64,000 bases of DNA from the NCBI RefSeq assembly GCF_040054535.1, contig NC_090778.1:14730501-14794500 (forward strand), given 5' to 3'. The notes under the pieces are model-generated. The model was not told where the DNA came from, searched no databases, and saw nothing but the letters and a program-made list of their open reading frames with translations. Positions 26,065 to 38,500 of the stretch are shown one piece after another. Made by a program: the position numbers and the translations under genes. Within the stretch, counting starts at the first letter, position 1, and every line of letters begins with the position of its first letter. This DNA is from Antennarius striatus (Eukaryota > Chordata > Actinopteri > Lophiiformes > Antennariidae).

Positions 26065-27541
26065 TCTTCTCCTTTCGGCTTTTCCCTTCAGGGGTCGCCA
26101 CAGCGAATCAGTTGCCTTCAACTAACCCGGTCTTCTCTCAAACCAACTACCTTCATGTCCTCTTTCACTACATCCATACACCTCCTCTTTGGTCTTCCTC
26201 TAGGCCTGTCACTAGACCACTGTCTCTAGACCAAACAACATCGCTGGTCTCACCACAGTTTTGTACACCTTTCATTTTAGCTGAAACTCTTTTATCACAC
26301 ACATCACACCTCACACTTTTCTCCACCCCTTCCATCCTGCCTGTACACACTCCTGTTTTCTAGACTCTCCATTGCTCTGGACTGTTTACCCTAAGTACTT
26401 AAAATTCCTCCACTTACTTGATCTCTTCTCCCTGTAACCTCACTCTTCCACTTGGGTCCCTCTCATTCACACAAATGTACTCTTGTCTTACTGCGGCCAA
26501 CCTTCATTCCTCTCGTTTCCAGGACAAACCTCCACATCTATAGCTTCTTCTCCAACTGTTCCCTGCTCTCACTGCAGATCACAATGTCATCTGCAAACAT
26601 CATAGTCCATGGAGATTCCTGTGTGACCTCGTCTGTCAGCCTGTCCATCACCATAGCGAACAGGAAAGGTCCAGAGCTAATCCCTGATGCAGTCCCACCT
26701 CTACCTTAAACTCCTGTCACACCTACAGCACACCTCACCACCGTCTTACAGTCCTCATAGATGTTCTGCACAGCTCTAACATACTTCTCTGCCACTACAG
26801 ATGTCCTCATACAATACCCCAGTTCCTCTCTGGGCAATCCGTCATAGGCTTTCTCTAGATCTACAAAAACACAATGCAGATCCGTTTGGCCTTCTCTGTA
26901 CTTCTCCATCAACATCATCAAAGCAAATACCGCATCTGTAGTACTCTTTTTTTTGGCATGAAACCATACTGCTACTCACAAATGCTCACTTCTGCCCTTA
27001 GTCTAGCTTCTACTACTCTTTCCCATAACTTTGTTGTATTGCTCATCAGCTTTATTCCTCTGTAGTTGCCACAATTCTGCACATCTCCCTTGTTCTTAAA
27101 AATGGGCACCAGCACACTTCCCCATTCCTCAAGCATTTTCTCACTATCCAAGATCCTGTTGAACAACCCAGTCAGAAACTGCCACCTCTCCTAGACACTT
27201 CCAAACCACTAAAGGGAAAATCATCAGGACCGACTGCCTTTCCACTCTTCATCCTCTTCAATGCCCTCCTCACTTCATCCTGACTAACCTTTGCTACCTC
27301 CTGGTCCACAGCAGTCACCTCTTCTAGTCTTTGTTCACTCTCATTTTCCACGTTCATCAAGTTTTCAAAGTACTCTTTCCATCTTCCCATCACACTACTG
27401 GCACCTGTCAATAGACTTCCATCCCAATCCTTAATTACCCTAACCCGCTGCACGTCCTACCCATCTCCGTCTGTCTTGCCAACCTGTATAGATCAGTCTC
27501 TCCCTCCTTACTGTCCAACCTAGCATACAAGTCATCATAAG
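26065..27541 (-). mobile_element. RTE-like LINE copy 2, 5'-truncated
   Basis: This is the same family as copy 1 but on the minus strand, starting at the conserved 3' end (gggtcgccacagcgaatcag on the plus strand). Minus-strand frames give CGNYRGIKLMSNTTKLWERV and FVDLEKAYDGLPREE. An internal deletion near 26205 removes most of the C-terminal domain: the sequence jumps from the GLETVSLRKR region to the conserved PGRR-region. The 5' truncation is at the AYDDLYARLDS-coding position. It is dead. Confidence 0.85.
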
Positions 27542-27559
27542 ACATCATAAGCACACAAG

Positions 27560-27895
27560 TCATCTTAAGTGGCACACTCTAGTTAATTGAATGAATCATG
27601 CATATATGTGTGTGGGCACAGGCCCTGAACAAACACACACGCAAGGGGCCTGTACGCATGCAGGGGGAGGTAGAGTGGTGGGCAGCTCCTTCGTGGGGCG
27701 CCCCAATGAGAAACTTGTAGAGGGGGACGGCGCCTTGCTCAAGGGTGCCTTGGCAGTGCTCCAGAGGTGAACAGACACCTCCCACTGTCAGCTCACACTC
27801 CAGGTGGGTTTTTTGGGGTGGGAGTGGGAATCGAAGCGATGATCTTGGAACATTGGACGACCCCCTCTACCACTGAGTCACTGCCGCCCCCAAAT
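27560..27895 (-). mobile_element. tRNA-derived fish SINE, second family
   Basis: Read on the minus strand it begins GGGGCGGCAGTGACTCAGTG (box A-like). It has a box B-like gcttcgattccc (plus 27827-27839), followed by a body with 'cacccttgagcaaggcgccg'. This is a widespread fish SINE type. It lies directly between LINE copy 2 and the tRNA-Ser-like sequence. Confidence 0.6.
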
Positions 27896-27899
27896 AAGT

Positions 27900-27981
27900 C
27901 GTCATGAACAGGATTTGGTCCTGTGTGGGGAAACCCCACTGGATTTCGAGTCCAACGCTTTAACCCCTCGGCCACTGTGAC
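27900..27981 (-). tRNA. tRNA-Ser(CGA)-like sequence, probably a pseudogene
   Basis: The 82-base minus-strand sequence matches tRNA-Ser in layout. It starts GTCACAGTGGCCGAG, has anticodon loop CTCGAAA (anticodon CGA, complement of plus 27946-27948), a long variable arm with TGGGGTTTCCCCA, and a 3' end at ATGACG. The T-loop reads GGACCAAATCC instead of GGTTCGAATCC, which damages the internal box B. The acceptor stem is also mispaired at about positions 5-7. A functional gene is therefore unlikely. Confidence 0.65.
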
Positions 27982-27989
27982 TCTATGAA

Positions 27990-28240
27990 CTTGATATATT
28001 TGATATTGTGACTTGTGTTAATGCAGACCGTTATTTTGAGGAAGCCCTGATCTGTAGGAATGTGTTGGGCTATGGGAGGTTCGCCAGACTTGGGAAAAGG
28101 GAACAAGAGATTTTCGGTTAGTTATGAGTGGGAGTTGTATCTCTGCTCAGAGTTCCAGTGTAAAGAGATGAATAAAGCTCGACAAAGCCTGTGTCTGCGA
28201 GTTCCATTTCTATACAGTTATAGTTAAATCCCGGGTTAAG
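27990..28240 (+). mobile_element. Possible LTR remnant
   Basis: The block has an LTR-like 3' part: an AATAAA-type signal within gatgaataaagctcgac (about 28170), then cctgtgtctgcgagttcc, and an end near taagaca. I can define neither clean TG...CA borders nor a target duplication, and there is no internal retroelement sequence nearby. Confidence 0.25.
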
Positions 28241-28632
28241 ACAGTATTATGTGCTTTTAATGGTTTTGTAGTAATTTGACAAGACTTTAATTTGAGTGAA
28301 ATGACGTAAACTTGATATTTATTTTTCCGTGTATTTTCTTTGGAAAACCAACATAATCGAGAACGACTTAAATTCAAATTGACCCGTACCTGTGTTTTAT
28401 TTTATGTGTTGTTTTTATGTCCCGTTATTGTTTCTGCTAAGTCTGAAGGAATAGTATTTAGAGGAGTAATGTCATTCAGCTTAGGAACAACCTCTCGGAA
28501 CCTATTGTATTTAGATTGAGGACTACCTGTATTGTGCAAAAATTACTGGCTGGATTTGTGCATAACTTGTAAGATTATGTATGGCTAGAAAATACAATTT
28601 TACAATATGTAGTGTTGGTGGAGGACTGTGCT

Positions 28633-28633
<1 letters not shown>

Positions 28634-28682
<49 letters not shown>
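28634..28682. repeat. (CA)n(GA)n compound microsatellite
   Basis: An uninterrupted CA tract passes directly into GA repeats. Confidence 0.95.
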
Positions 28683-28683
<1 letters not shown>

Positions 28684-30468
28684 TCAATATAACCCCACAG
28701 CAGTGTTGAGTACTGGATCAAAGTCACATAATCATTTGTAATCTCTGGACATCAAATCCTGTAAAAACACAATCGGGGGTTAAAAATAAGCCTTCATCAG
28801 CTCTGTGTTCAACAGCCAACCCCTCTCTCTGCCCCTCTGAGTGCTACTAGGTCTAGTTGCTTATTAAACCATTAACTATTCAGCCTCAAAAGACAGAAGA
28901 CATCCTCCATGTGCTCAATAGCTGGGTGAGCAGAACCACAAGATGAAAGTTGCCCTTCATGTCATGGATTATCAGATGAAGTCCACATGAATAAAACAGT
29001 ATACTACAGTCCAGGTAAGAAGAGCTACTTTCAGGCCAATGCTTAACAGAGTTCAGCCTCCGTTTGTCTGTGACCATTATTGACCATAATGTACTTAACT
29101 AAATAGCCTAAACAAACCCTAGTGTCTCCACATGGAAAAATACATTGCTACTCATGACCACTGGGCATCAAGTACACCGCATGTTTAACCAAGGTTAAAT
29201 ATGCTGGTATGTATAGATTTACAAGTAAGCAAGCAAATAAATTAATGAAAGAAAAATGAAGTAATCACGGGATTCCTTGTATCGTTTTTCATCCATGCCA
29301 AAAATAAAATCAGTCTTTCGCTGGCTTTTAAATCTCTTCCCATCTCCGTAGCTCATCTTTTGATGAGAAGAATTTTCCAAAGTTTGTTTATTTCAATAGA
29401 AGAGACAGAATTTATGGGTCCTCTCCCAGTGTGTTTTAGAATTTGAGAACTTGAAGTTGTGGAATCAAAAAGTGATTGTGCACAGGACAAGCCCAGACAC
29501 AGGACCCAGGTACAGTACATAGCCTTCAGCATTGTTACAGTGAAGATGTGCATGATGTCACACTCAACTGAGGACAAAGCCCATTGGTTTCTCCCAGACA
29601 GGGAGGTGTAGTGGGTGGGGGTGGCAGTTGTGGTGGTGGTGGTGGTGGTGGTGGGGAGGGTCTGTCAGTGAAAAGCAAGGACACGGAGAGAAGAAATGTT
29701 GACTTTAAACAGATTTGTTGCAGTACACTGTACATGTGTGTGTGATTGAGTGCAGAATAATTGTCTTCACATTCATATGAGGCAAGCAGGTCGATTTCTT
29801 CCACATGCATATACGTACTGTGTACTCTATGGGTGATGCGGACTGAGGGCCAGTGCAGACATGTGCCTCAGGTGTACGTCAAAGCCATCATGCCCTGCTG
29901 GCCATGACAATCGGAGGTAATGGCAGTTCGAACACACAACATATTTGAATGCACTGTAACCAAATGCAATGCAGAGATTCCACACACCAGCTGCAATAAG
30001 TGATGTAATTTCCTTGGAGGGATCATCATTACTCCAATCGTTCAGCTGCAGTATTAATTGCAGTGCAACTTTAACATGTATAATGTCAAAACATTTGCAA
30101 TATTTTCTATCACCATTTTCTAACCACCGCAGATTTCACGCACGCATTCATGCACATAAAGAAAGATTGAAGAAAGCAGACAAAGCAGGGAACGCCCCCT
30201 ACACCAAGATACTGTCAGGTCATCAGCTTATTTAAAACTGGATTCCACTCATTATTTGCTCATATTTACAGATTAATCACGGAAACTTATGTTAGCGAAG
30301 ACTTAGACGTTCACAACGCAAATATCCAACAGCTACCATTCAGAAATAACCAAATTATTCCCCAACCTTTGTTCAATTCCCATACATGGCAATCATTAAG
30401 GCTCACACAAAGCAGAAGATTAAAGATATGGGTAGCAAACAAAAGACAGGCTTTGGAAGCCCACTCAC
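28683..30468. other. Non-coding stretch with a (TGG)n tract
   Basis: No recognisable exon is present. A (TGG)n run lies at 29630-29653 and accounts for the proline-rich minus-strand frame there. Confidence 0.4.
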
Positions 30469-30860
30469 CTAATATGAAAGGTGGACTCAAGAAGAAGAAC
30501 CGACTGGCAGCCTGAATTGACGTGTCCCTGTCGTCTGGGAGTTCTGGCCTGTTTGCTTTACCCCTGCCTTGTTGACTGCTGCGTCGTCGGATTCCTGATT
30601 GCTAACGTAAAACGTTTAGCATTAAAGAACGATAAGCTAGCAACGTTTTTGTTGGATGTCTGGTAGCTAACTAGTTGGACAGCTTCAGGCTCTTCCCCCC
30701 CACTCTGTCGTGCCACATTTCTCGCTAGCTGGCTGACCACGTCTCTGCTTGTCTTTGCTTTTTTTGTGCTCGCAGCTGTTTTCGTTGTTCCAACCTTTGC
30801 TTGGAATTCCTCCTCTGTCCCTTTAAACGACGTTTCCGGGGCTTTGCTGCTTTATATATA
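30469..30860 (-). promoter_or_regulatory. Putative promoter and first (non-coding) exon on the minus strand
   Basis: On the minus strand a consensus donor (ATATTAG|GTGAGTGG) ends at 30469. The preceding 300-400 bases are richer in GC and CpG than the neighbouring DNA, and a TATA-like tttatatatac sits at about 30850. No long frame starts here. The only gene downstream on this strand is atosb, so this is a candidate for its distal first exon. The link is inferred, with no transcript evidence. Confidence 0.4.
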
Positions 30861-32502
30861 CATGAGGCGGGACTTGTGTCCAGCTGAGCTCCTGTCATTT
30901 AACCGATTGGGTACTTTTGTTTACTGCAACCAATCAGAGCTCAGAGATTACGCCTTTCTGGAAAGTGATGCAGATTTATTCAGCAGTCGTGCTTTATGAT
31001 TGGACAATGGGTTAGCTAATGAACCGCCCAGTACACGTGCTTTTTCTCCCCCCTCCTTGTCAGAGCAAGGCATGGCTGGCAGATACTGTATTCTGGAACT
31101 ACGGCCGTAGAGATATGAGGAGGACAAAAAAAACCCCGACAAACTATGCAGCATGAGCCGATAAGAAGTAAAATTTATTAGTTGTACCACATCGACATAA
31201 TTTTGATAAAACTGCTTTCGTTTTGGCACAATGATTACATGTCAAATGCATACATGCTAATTTAATCTAATCTTCCATTGCAGAATCCGTCACACACAGA
31301 AGCAAAGCTAAGAATAGATCAACCACACGCTGTATTCCCATACTGCCTTGCAGTTCCACTAAGCTCCACACCCATCTATCCAGGCTACACTGCAGCCTCA
31401 TTATACTTTGCAGTGAAGAGGAGGCCTATACAGATAAAGGGTATTGCATCTTTTGCCCTTGGTTGTTCATCCATCCATCTTTGTACTGATGATGCTCCCC
31501 TTTAGCAAAACGATCGTTTGACAAAGTAATGGTGATCGCAAAATCACATTCTCTTCTTTAAAAATTTGCTAGTCTGCATTATTAAAAATCAAATAATTCA
31601 GGTTTAAGTCGCTTCAAGCGCATGATTAATTTTAAGCAGACATCTCATGTAAACAAAACTGTATCGGAGATTCCAAAAATAATCAGTGGTTTTCATCATT
31701 TTGCAATCTTAGATCAGGCATATGAACATGTCCTTCCACCCCATGTCCATTGGAATGTCCCAATCTATGAGCAACACTAATTTGATATCTTAGTATATGT
31801 TAAATTTGAATACTGAGAATAAGTGCACCTTATACTTTACTGACACTTCCACACCATTTCTCCGTTCCATAAAGAATTAGAAAACAGACTAAGCTTTCCT
31901 TCATTGAGAACTGAATCCTTAAAGGACATCGTAGTAAGTACAACAAATATAAGACACGTTTGACCACAACATATATTATTTATTTCATACCATATTTTCA
32001 AAAGGGAAATATAGGCTCTTTCATGAATACATTCAAAATTATGAAGTACACTACTATAAAAGGTCTTAGAAAGAAAAAACACTGCTAATCATGTTTTTAA
32101 TTAGAAAAACGTATTTTCCTATCCACTTTGTTCTTTGAAAATATATACAGCACTGTACCTCATTCGACTGATGTCTCATTAATCGAGTGACTTGTGCCTC
32201 CTGCTGTTTATTTCCAGAATAGCCACACTGTCTACAGACTAGGTGCTGAAAGTGCTACACTGATCTTACACAGATCATAATCAAAAATATCAAATACAGG
32301 CACAGCTATAAATACTATGGTATTATTTTTATTTAATGTTTATATATCCAAATACAGTTGGTAATATGTCTGCATTCAATTTCCAATGTACACCCTCAAA
32401 CTCATGATCTGCTAATAGCTGGGTGTGAAGTTGTATGTAAAAACATGGTATTAAAGCTCAGTTGCTTTATGCAAAGTAAACCATTCTCAGACACACTCAG
32501 TT
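30861..32502. other. Spacer between the putative promoter and cenatac, including its 3'UTR
   Basis: AT-rich DNA without coding similarity. The cenatac transcript probably ends at one of the minus-strand polyadenylation signals near 32320 (TTTATT on the plus strand) or further down. I see nothing else I can name. Confidence 0.4.
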
Positions 32503-35500
32503 TTAAGTGATGTCAGAATTTGTCATCTGTTCAGTCACTTTTGCTTTCACCGATTCTTCTTTCCCACGTTCCCTCTTCCTCTTCTGTCTGCTCTTCTGCC
32601 CTTCCTCTTGTCGAAACTGGTGCCTGTACACAAAACACAAAAGTCATATTTGTGTGCAAAGACCAGTTAAGTTAATCTGCTCGACTGAACAGTTTGTTCC
32701 TTTTCAATATTTAGCCAAGTATAACAGATGAAAATGTGTCTTTAAGGCAACCCCTTGGCTCATTCACAAGTGAAATACTATATCTATATACTATATATGT
32801 CTATAAAGTGATTCAGTAATTACATGTAGACAATTTTACAGCTTTACTAATAATAATCATCAGCAAACAAATTACTGTGCTAATGCCATGCCAAGTCAAA
32901 CCTGCAGAGTACAGATGATAAATGTGTTTTAAATGGCTATCATATTTGAGTGCATCTCTTTTAAAAATGTATGCATTGTTTAAAAAATGTGTGAATTAAA
33001 TATCATTTTCCAGAGTATCCATGTGCACTGGTATTCACTGAAATGGCTGACAGATACAGTGTTCCCACAGCATTTGTTCAGGTTTTCCAATCACTTCAGT
33101 GGCCACAGGTGTATAAGATCCAGCACCAAGGTGTGTAGATTACTTCTACAGACATTTGTGAAAGATTGGGTCGCTGTCAGGAGTTCAGTGAATAACAGTG
33201 TGGTAAAGTCATAGGATGTGCAATACGTCCATCCATGAAATTTGTCACTACTGAATATTATCTGTTAGTAGTACTATAACAATGTGGAAGTGATTGGGAA
33301 CAACAGTAACTTAACTACAAAGAGGGAGACCACATAATATCACAGAGCGGGGTCAGGAGATGCTGAAACTTGTAGGGTCACCGACTTTCTGTGGAGTCAA
33401 TAGCTCCAGATGTCCAAACTTCATGTCATCTTCAGATTAGCTCAAGAAAAGTGTGTAGAGAGCTTCATGGGATGGTTTGTGAAGCCTTTCATCACCAAAC
33501 TCAATGCAAAGCGTCAGGTGCAGTGGTGTAAAGCATATCTCTTCTGGACTCGAGAGCATTGTAAACGTGTTCTTTCATGAATCACACATCTCCACTTGGC
33601 AATCTGATGGACAGGTCTGGGTTTAGCGGATGTCAGGAGAAAAGTACTTCTCTGACTGCATTGGGCCAAGTCTAAATTTGTTGAGTCAGTCAGTCAGGAG
33701 GACTCTTGTGAGGGGGCGTTGAGCCAACCAGATGAGCCTGTTTTTTCCAGCGCTGGGGGTCTTGTGCCAGCTGCTCTGAATCCTCCACAGCGACACACTG
33801 TTGTCGGAAGTTGCCTGCAATGACGTAGAGCCATCGGGTGCGGGGCTTGCAGTGGGGTTTCCAGCCTGCCAGCCTAAAAGGCCATGTTTCCGAGCCGTAG
33901 AGCAGGATGGAAAGCAGGGCAGAGTTGTAAGTTCGGAGCTTCGTCTTGCGAGAGATGGTCTGATGCCTCCAGAGTGCCTTCCAAAGAGAATACAGAGCTG
34001 ATGCTGACAGAGCTCTTCTGTGTACAATCTCTGGTTTAAGGTTCCCATTGTCTGTCAATATGGACCCCAGATACATAAAGCTCTTGACAGGCTCTACAAT
34101 GTCATTACCGAGCTGCAAGGGAGATGGATCCAGTCCGTCACCGACATGCATGAACTAGGTTTTAATCCAGCTCACTTTGAAGGCTGAGCTTCTCTGCCTC
34201 TTTGCTGTACGTCTCTCAGCTGGCTGTAGGATGTGCTGAGCAGGATGGTGTCGTCAGCATACTCCAGGTCAGTCAAGTGGTAGTTGCCGAGGGACAAAAA
34301 TTTGGTGAAGGGGGGGATTATCTTTTAACCCTAACTTCCAGTAGAACTAAGGGTTAGGGTTGTAATCTAGGGTTAGTGCTTTAGCAGACTAAGACAATTT
34401 GGGCTATTTCATCCTTCAACATCATGGGAACACTTTCGAGCTGGTCTCTTAGTGTTCCTACGTGACTGCACACCAGTATACAAAACAAGGTCCATGAATG
34501 AGAGTTGGTTGTTAAAAGAACTTGACTGACCTGACTTCAACCAAACAGAACACCTTTAGGATGAATTATTATGGAGACTCCAACCCAATTCCTTCTCGTC
34601 CAACGTCAGTGTCGGACTTCACAAATGACAATACGTACTTCACAAATGCCTTTCTGGAAGAATAGTCAAACATTCCCCTAAACAAACTCCTGAACTCTGT
34701 GGAAAGCATCCTAGAAGAGTTGAAGCTGTATTGGCTGCAAAGGGTGAACCGACATTGCTTTAAATCAGAAGGTTTAAAAATGGGTTGCCACTTAACTTCA
34801 TGATTCTGAAGGCAGGCAAGCGATCGTGTATAACAAGACATTAGGGACATAAATTGACTTGTGCATGCAAAATTTTGTGGTGCAGGTTGGGTTTGCAACA
34901 CTCCTGGGATATTGCATCAGGTGTTTTGAAGGGTGCTGTCTTCTCACCTGGACTGCCAGCGACGGCCACTGTTCCAGACTCTACCAAAGGAAGGAAGCCA
35001 ATTTGCATCTGTATGCGAGCTGTGATCAAAGTTGGCTCCCACTCTGCTAGGTGGAAGCTTCCTCAACTTTTCTTGTTCCTCTGGTAAAAAAATAAATGAG
35101 ACAATTGAAATTATACTCATTCTTTGTGAGACTTTTTAAATATTTTTTCAAATAAATATTATTATTTTGATGCTATTAAGATTGATTTACAGGTGATTTT
35201 TCAGTACACAGGCTAAGAAATTTGTCTACATGATTCTTACTCTGTCTGAGAAAGTCTTGGAGTGAAGGGCCGATCTCTGGATGTGCTGTAGCTCCAGATG
35301 ACCCCTCTATAGGATCAACCTGGAGCCAAGGAGGGATGGCACCTGTGACACACATGGGATAATTGGTCTTCATTGATCACACGGTAAATACTGTATAAAT
35401 GTTTACAAAACAAGATCACAGATACTACTGCTCTTTCTGCAGGGACTTCAAATGGTATTTTTGACAGTACCTGTATGAACATTTCCACTGTTTGACGAGT

Positions 35501-38500
35501 CCTGTAACAGATAAAATATCTGATCAAGCCTGGTGAACAACCTTGTGTTGGAAATTAGAATATAATTATTGAAAACCTTAAATGCTTTCTGTGCGAGTTA
35601 TTTATTTACCTGATAACCTATGAAAGTCAGGCATTGTCCTTCTGCAGCCCAAGAGGCATCAACCACTGATTCTAAGAAGCCATTATTTACCAGATGATCT
35701 GGTCCCGGAGGCATAAACTGAGACCTGTTCCCAACACAACATGAACCCAAAAACAAGTTAAATTTCAAATGTTACTGACAACCAGCTGCAAAAGTAGGAG
35801 AAGTTACAGGTGGATATAATATTACCTGACTGCATCCTTTGCAGACATGTCTGTGCTGTTGGGTTCATTGAACAACTCCAGCTCTGCATCACGCTGATAT
35901 TGATTCAGGAAAAGCCAACAAGGGTTCATAGTGGAAGTCTGAGCTCAAATTGTACTTTACCTTAGCTTCACATGCTGTTTAACCCTAAATGTTACAATAA
36001 ACCTGTTTTCAAGTTTCAGTTTTGTCCTTTGTAAATTTTAGCCAGTTTGGAACTTAAATTATTTTTAAAATTTCTCCTTGAATTTATGAAACACCACAGC
36101 CACCAAAATTCAAACCTGTTACAGATTAACAGGATGTATTACCTACTTTGGCTCTTATGGTCATGTAGTTATAAAAAGGTGGCACTTGTCAGATTTCATC
36201 TTACATGTAAACTTGTGAAAAACAAGTTGCAATGATGGATACTGCCACTGAATCCTTGGAAAACAAACCTCTAGAACAGACTGAAGGACCTCTTCACGAT
36301 GCTTCTCCTGAGCACGGATGACATCAGCTTGCTGCAGCCGTTAAAAAAATCACAAGTCAGTCATCAGTAAATTTCAAGTTTGAAAAACTCGTTAAGATAC
36401 ATTTTAGTAATGCTTGCAACATGAATACTAGCTCTAGCTAATTTCAGTCTATATACGCTAGTACTGGCTGATATATTTAAACTTTTAACTAGTAAAGGGT
36501 TGCTATGGGATTTGTTGTTTCTTTTGACATTCAAAGAGCTGGTCGGTGCAATAAGAAGGACAACATTTCTAATAAAAGATTTGGTTCATGCCAAACTCTG
36601 ATGACAGTGATTTTGTGTTTTGTGATACAGATCAAATACTAAGACACTAAACTAAGATTGTAATGCAACATCAATGTGATAGTTTTGTGTCAATATTATA
36701 TAATACATAGCATTTTATAACAGTCTTACATGTATATTTGAGTTGAACATTACTTTTAAAGTGCAACTATAATTGTCATCAAGACCATTTTTATGTTACC
36801 TGTTTAATAAATTCATCCTCCTTCTCCACAAACGATTCCAGTGCTTTTGCCACATCAGTTTTAAACCTAAACAAACAGATGCAATGATTGTTTGCATAGA
36901 ATTGCTTTCCACACAAATCATTTTTATGTAAGCCTTGGGCTCACCAGGCCTACCTTTCATTTTCTTCCTCTGTGATGATGACCTTGTTCCTCAACTTGGG
37001 ATCAGCCTTATTGTCCCACCAGAATTTGTGAGTATTCTTCCTGTGTTCTGGCCTGAAATCAGGTACTCATTAAATACCAAACCCATAAATAACCAGAAGC
37101 AGTTATTCTGCATACAGTATATAGAGGAAGAGATATAACAATGTCGTTAAAAATACTGATATTTAGCAAATATCCTTAACTTGAGCAATATAAAACTTAA
37201 GTGATGTTTACGCACAAAACATTTTGTCAATAACACAAAAAAAGTTTCTGGTGCAGAAATACAGCCTACATAATATCCAAAGCATACTGGTACTACCTGC
37301 ATTCAGTAGCAGTCAGTATTACACAATATTCTGCATATTACCCTTTTACACTAGAAAAATGAAAGATGCTTATGCTTTTCTAAATGAAAGGAATCTTTGA
37401 TTTTTAATTTTTATTGGCCGGTCTCAAATTGCCTGTAGGAGTGAGTGTGTGTGTGCGTGTTTGTATGTGGCTCCTTGGTGCACTGGCGTCGTGCCCAGTG
37501 TGTCCCTCGCCTCACGCCCTATGTGAGCTGGGATAGGCTCCAGCTCCCCGTGACCCACTACGGCGGATATAGCGGCAGTACATGAAAATGAATGAATGAA
37601 TGAATGGGACACATATGCTATCACTCCCACAAAAACTACTGCAACTATTCCCTTTGCTTAAGACACTGATTACAGTCTGTAGTGTTGTAAAAGGAACAGT
37701 TTATGGTTGCAGTTTGTAGATGTGCAACTGAGCATCAGTGTAAACAAAATAAGCCCAACAAAAGTAGATAAAATAAAACTTACGTGGCCATGTGTTCTAA
37801 CAAGCCTCCATGCATGACAGCCATGTTGCCATCGGTAACATGTCTTGCAATTTCAAGCCCACAGCAGTAGCACCAGAATGTCTGCTTGTGCTGGGTGCAG
37901 TCAAACTTTTCTACTTGGGGTTTTTTAAGTGTTCGGCGAGCCTCCTTCACCTAGGAAACCGTGCCGGAAACACAACACATTAATATTACAATCTTTTAAA
38001 CATTGTTTAGACTATTTTAGAGACTGACTGAACTCAGAAGAATATTTTATGTGATTCAACTTTTAACATCTTTAGATACATTTCGTGGAACATATATATA
38101 TATACACAGTGTATATATATATATATAAAATCTTTTGATAATTACTAGTTGTAGAATAAAACCAATAATCTCGATAAAAGTAAAAGCAAACATATTTTTA
38201 ACAATGGATAATTATTCTGTTTTCGTTAACTTGACCGTCGCCGTTTCATTTCCGGCAGTCAATTTCGCACATATTAATGTCTCAGCAGGCCAAAAGAAAT
38301 ATTTCGAGGTCTAATAATTCATTTTACCGAATAAAACCACCGTAAAATCATGTCAGCGTCAGTCATTTTAGCTTTTAGCTACTAGGCTAAACCTGAACCC
38401 TAAATTAATTTAAGCTTAATAGAATAAAAGCAATGTGAAACCATCGTGAAAAATCAGATGAATTATCCACTCACCTTTTCCAAAAATTTAGAAAGGACCA

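Noticed and set aside
28621..28682. CRISPR-like or satellite array
   Set aside because: Simple dinucleotide repeats only; no spaced repeat-spacer structure exists anywhere in the window.
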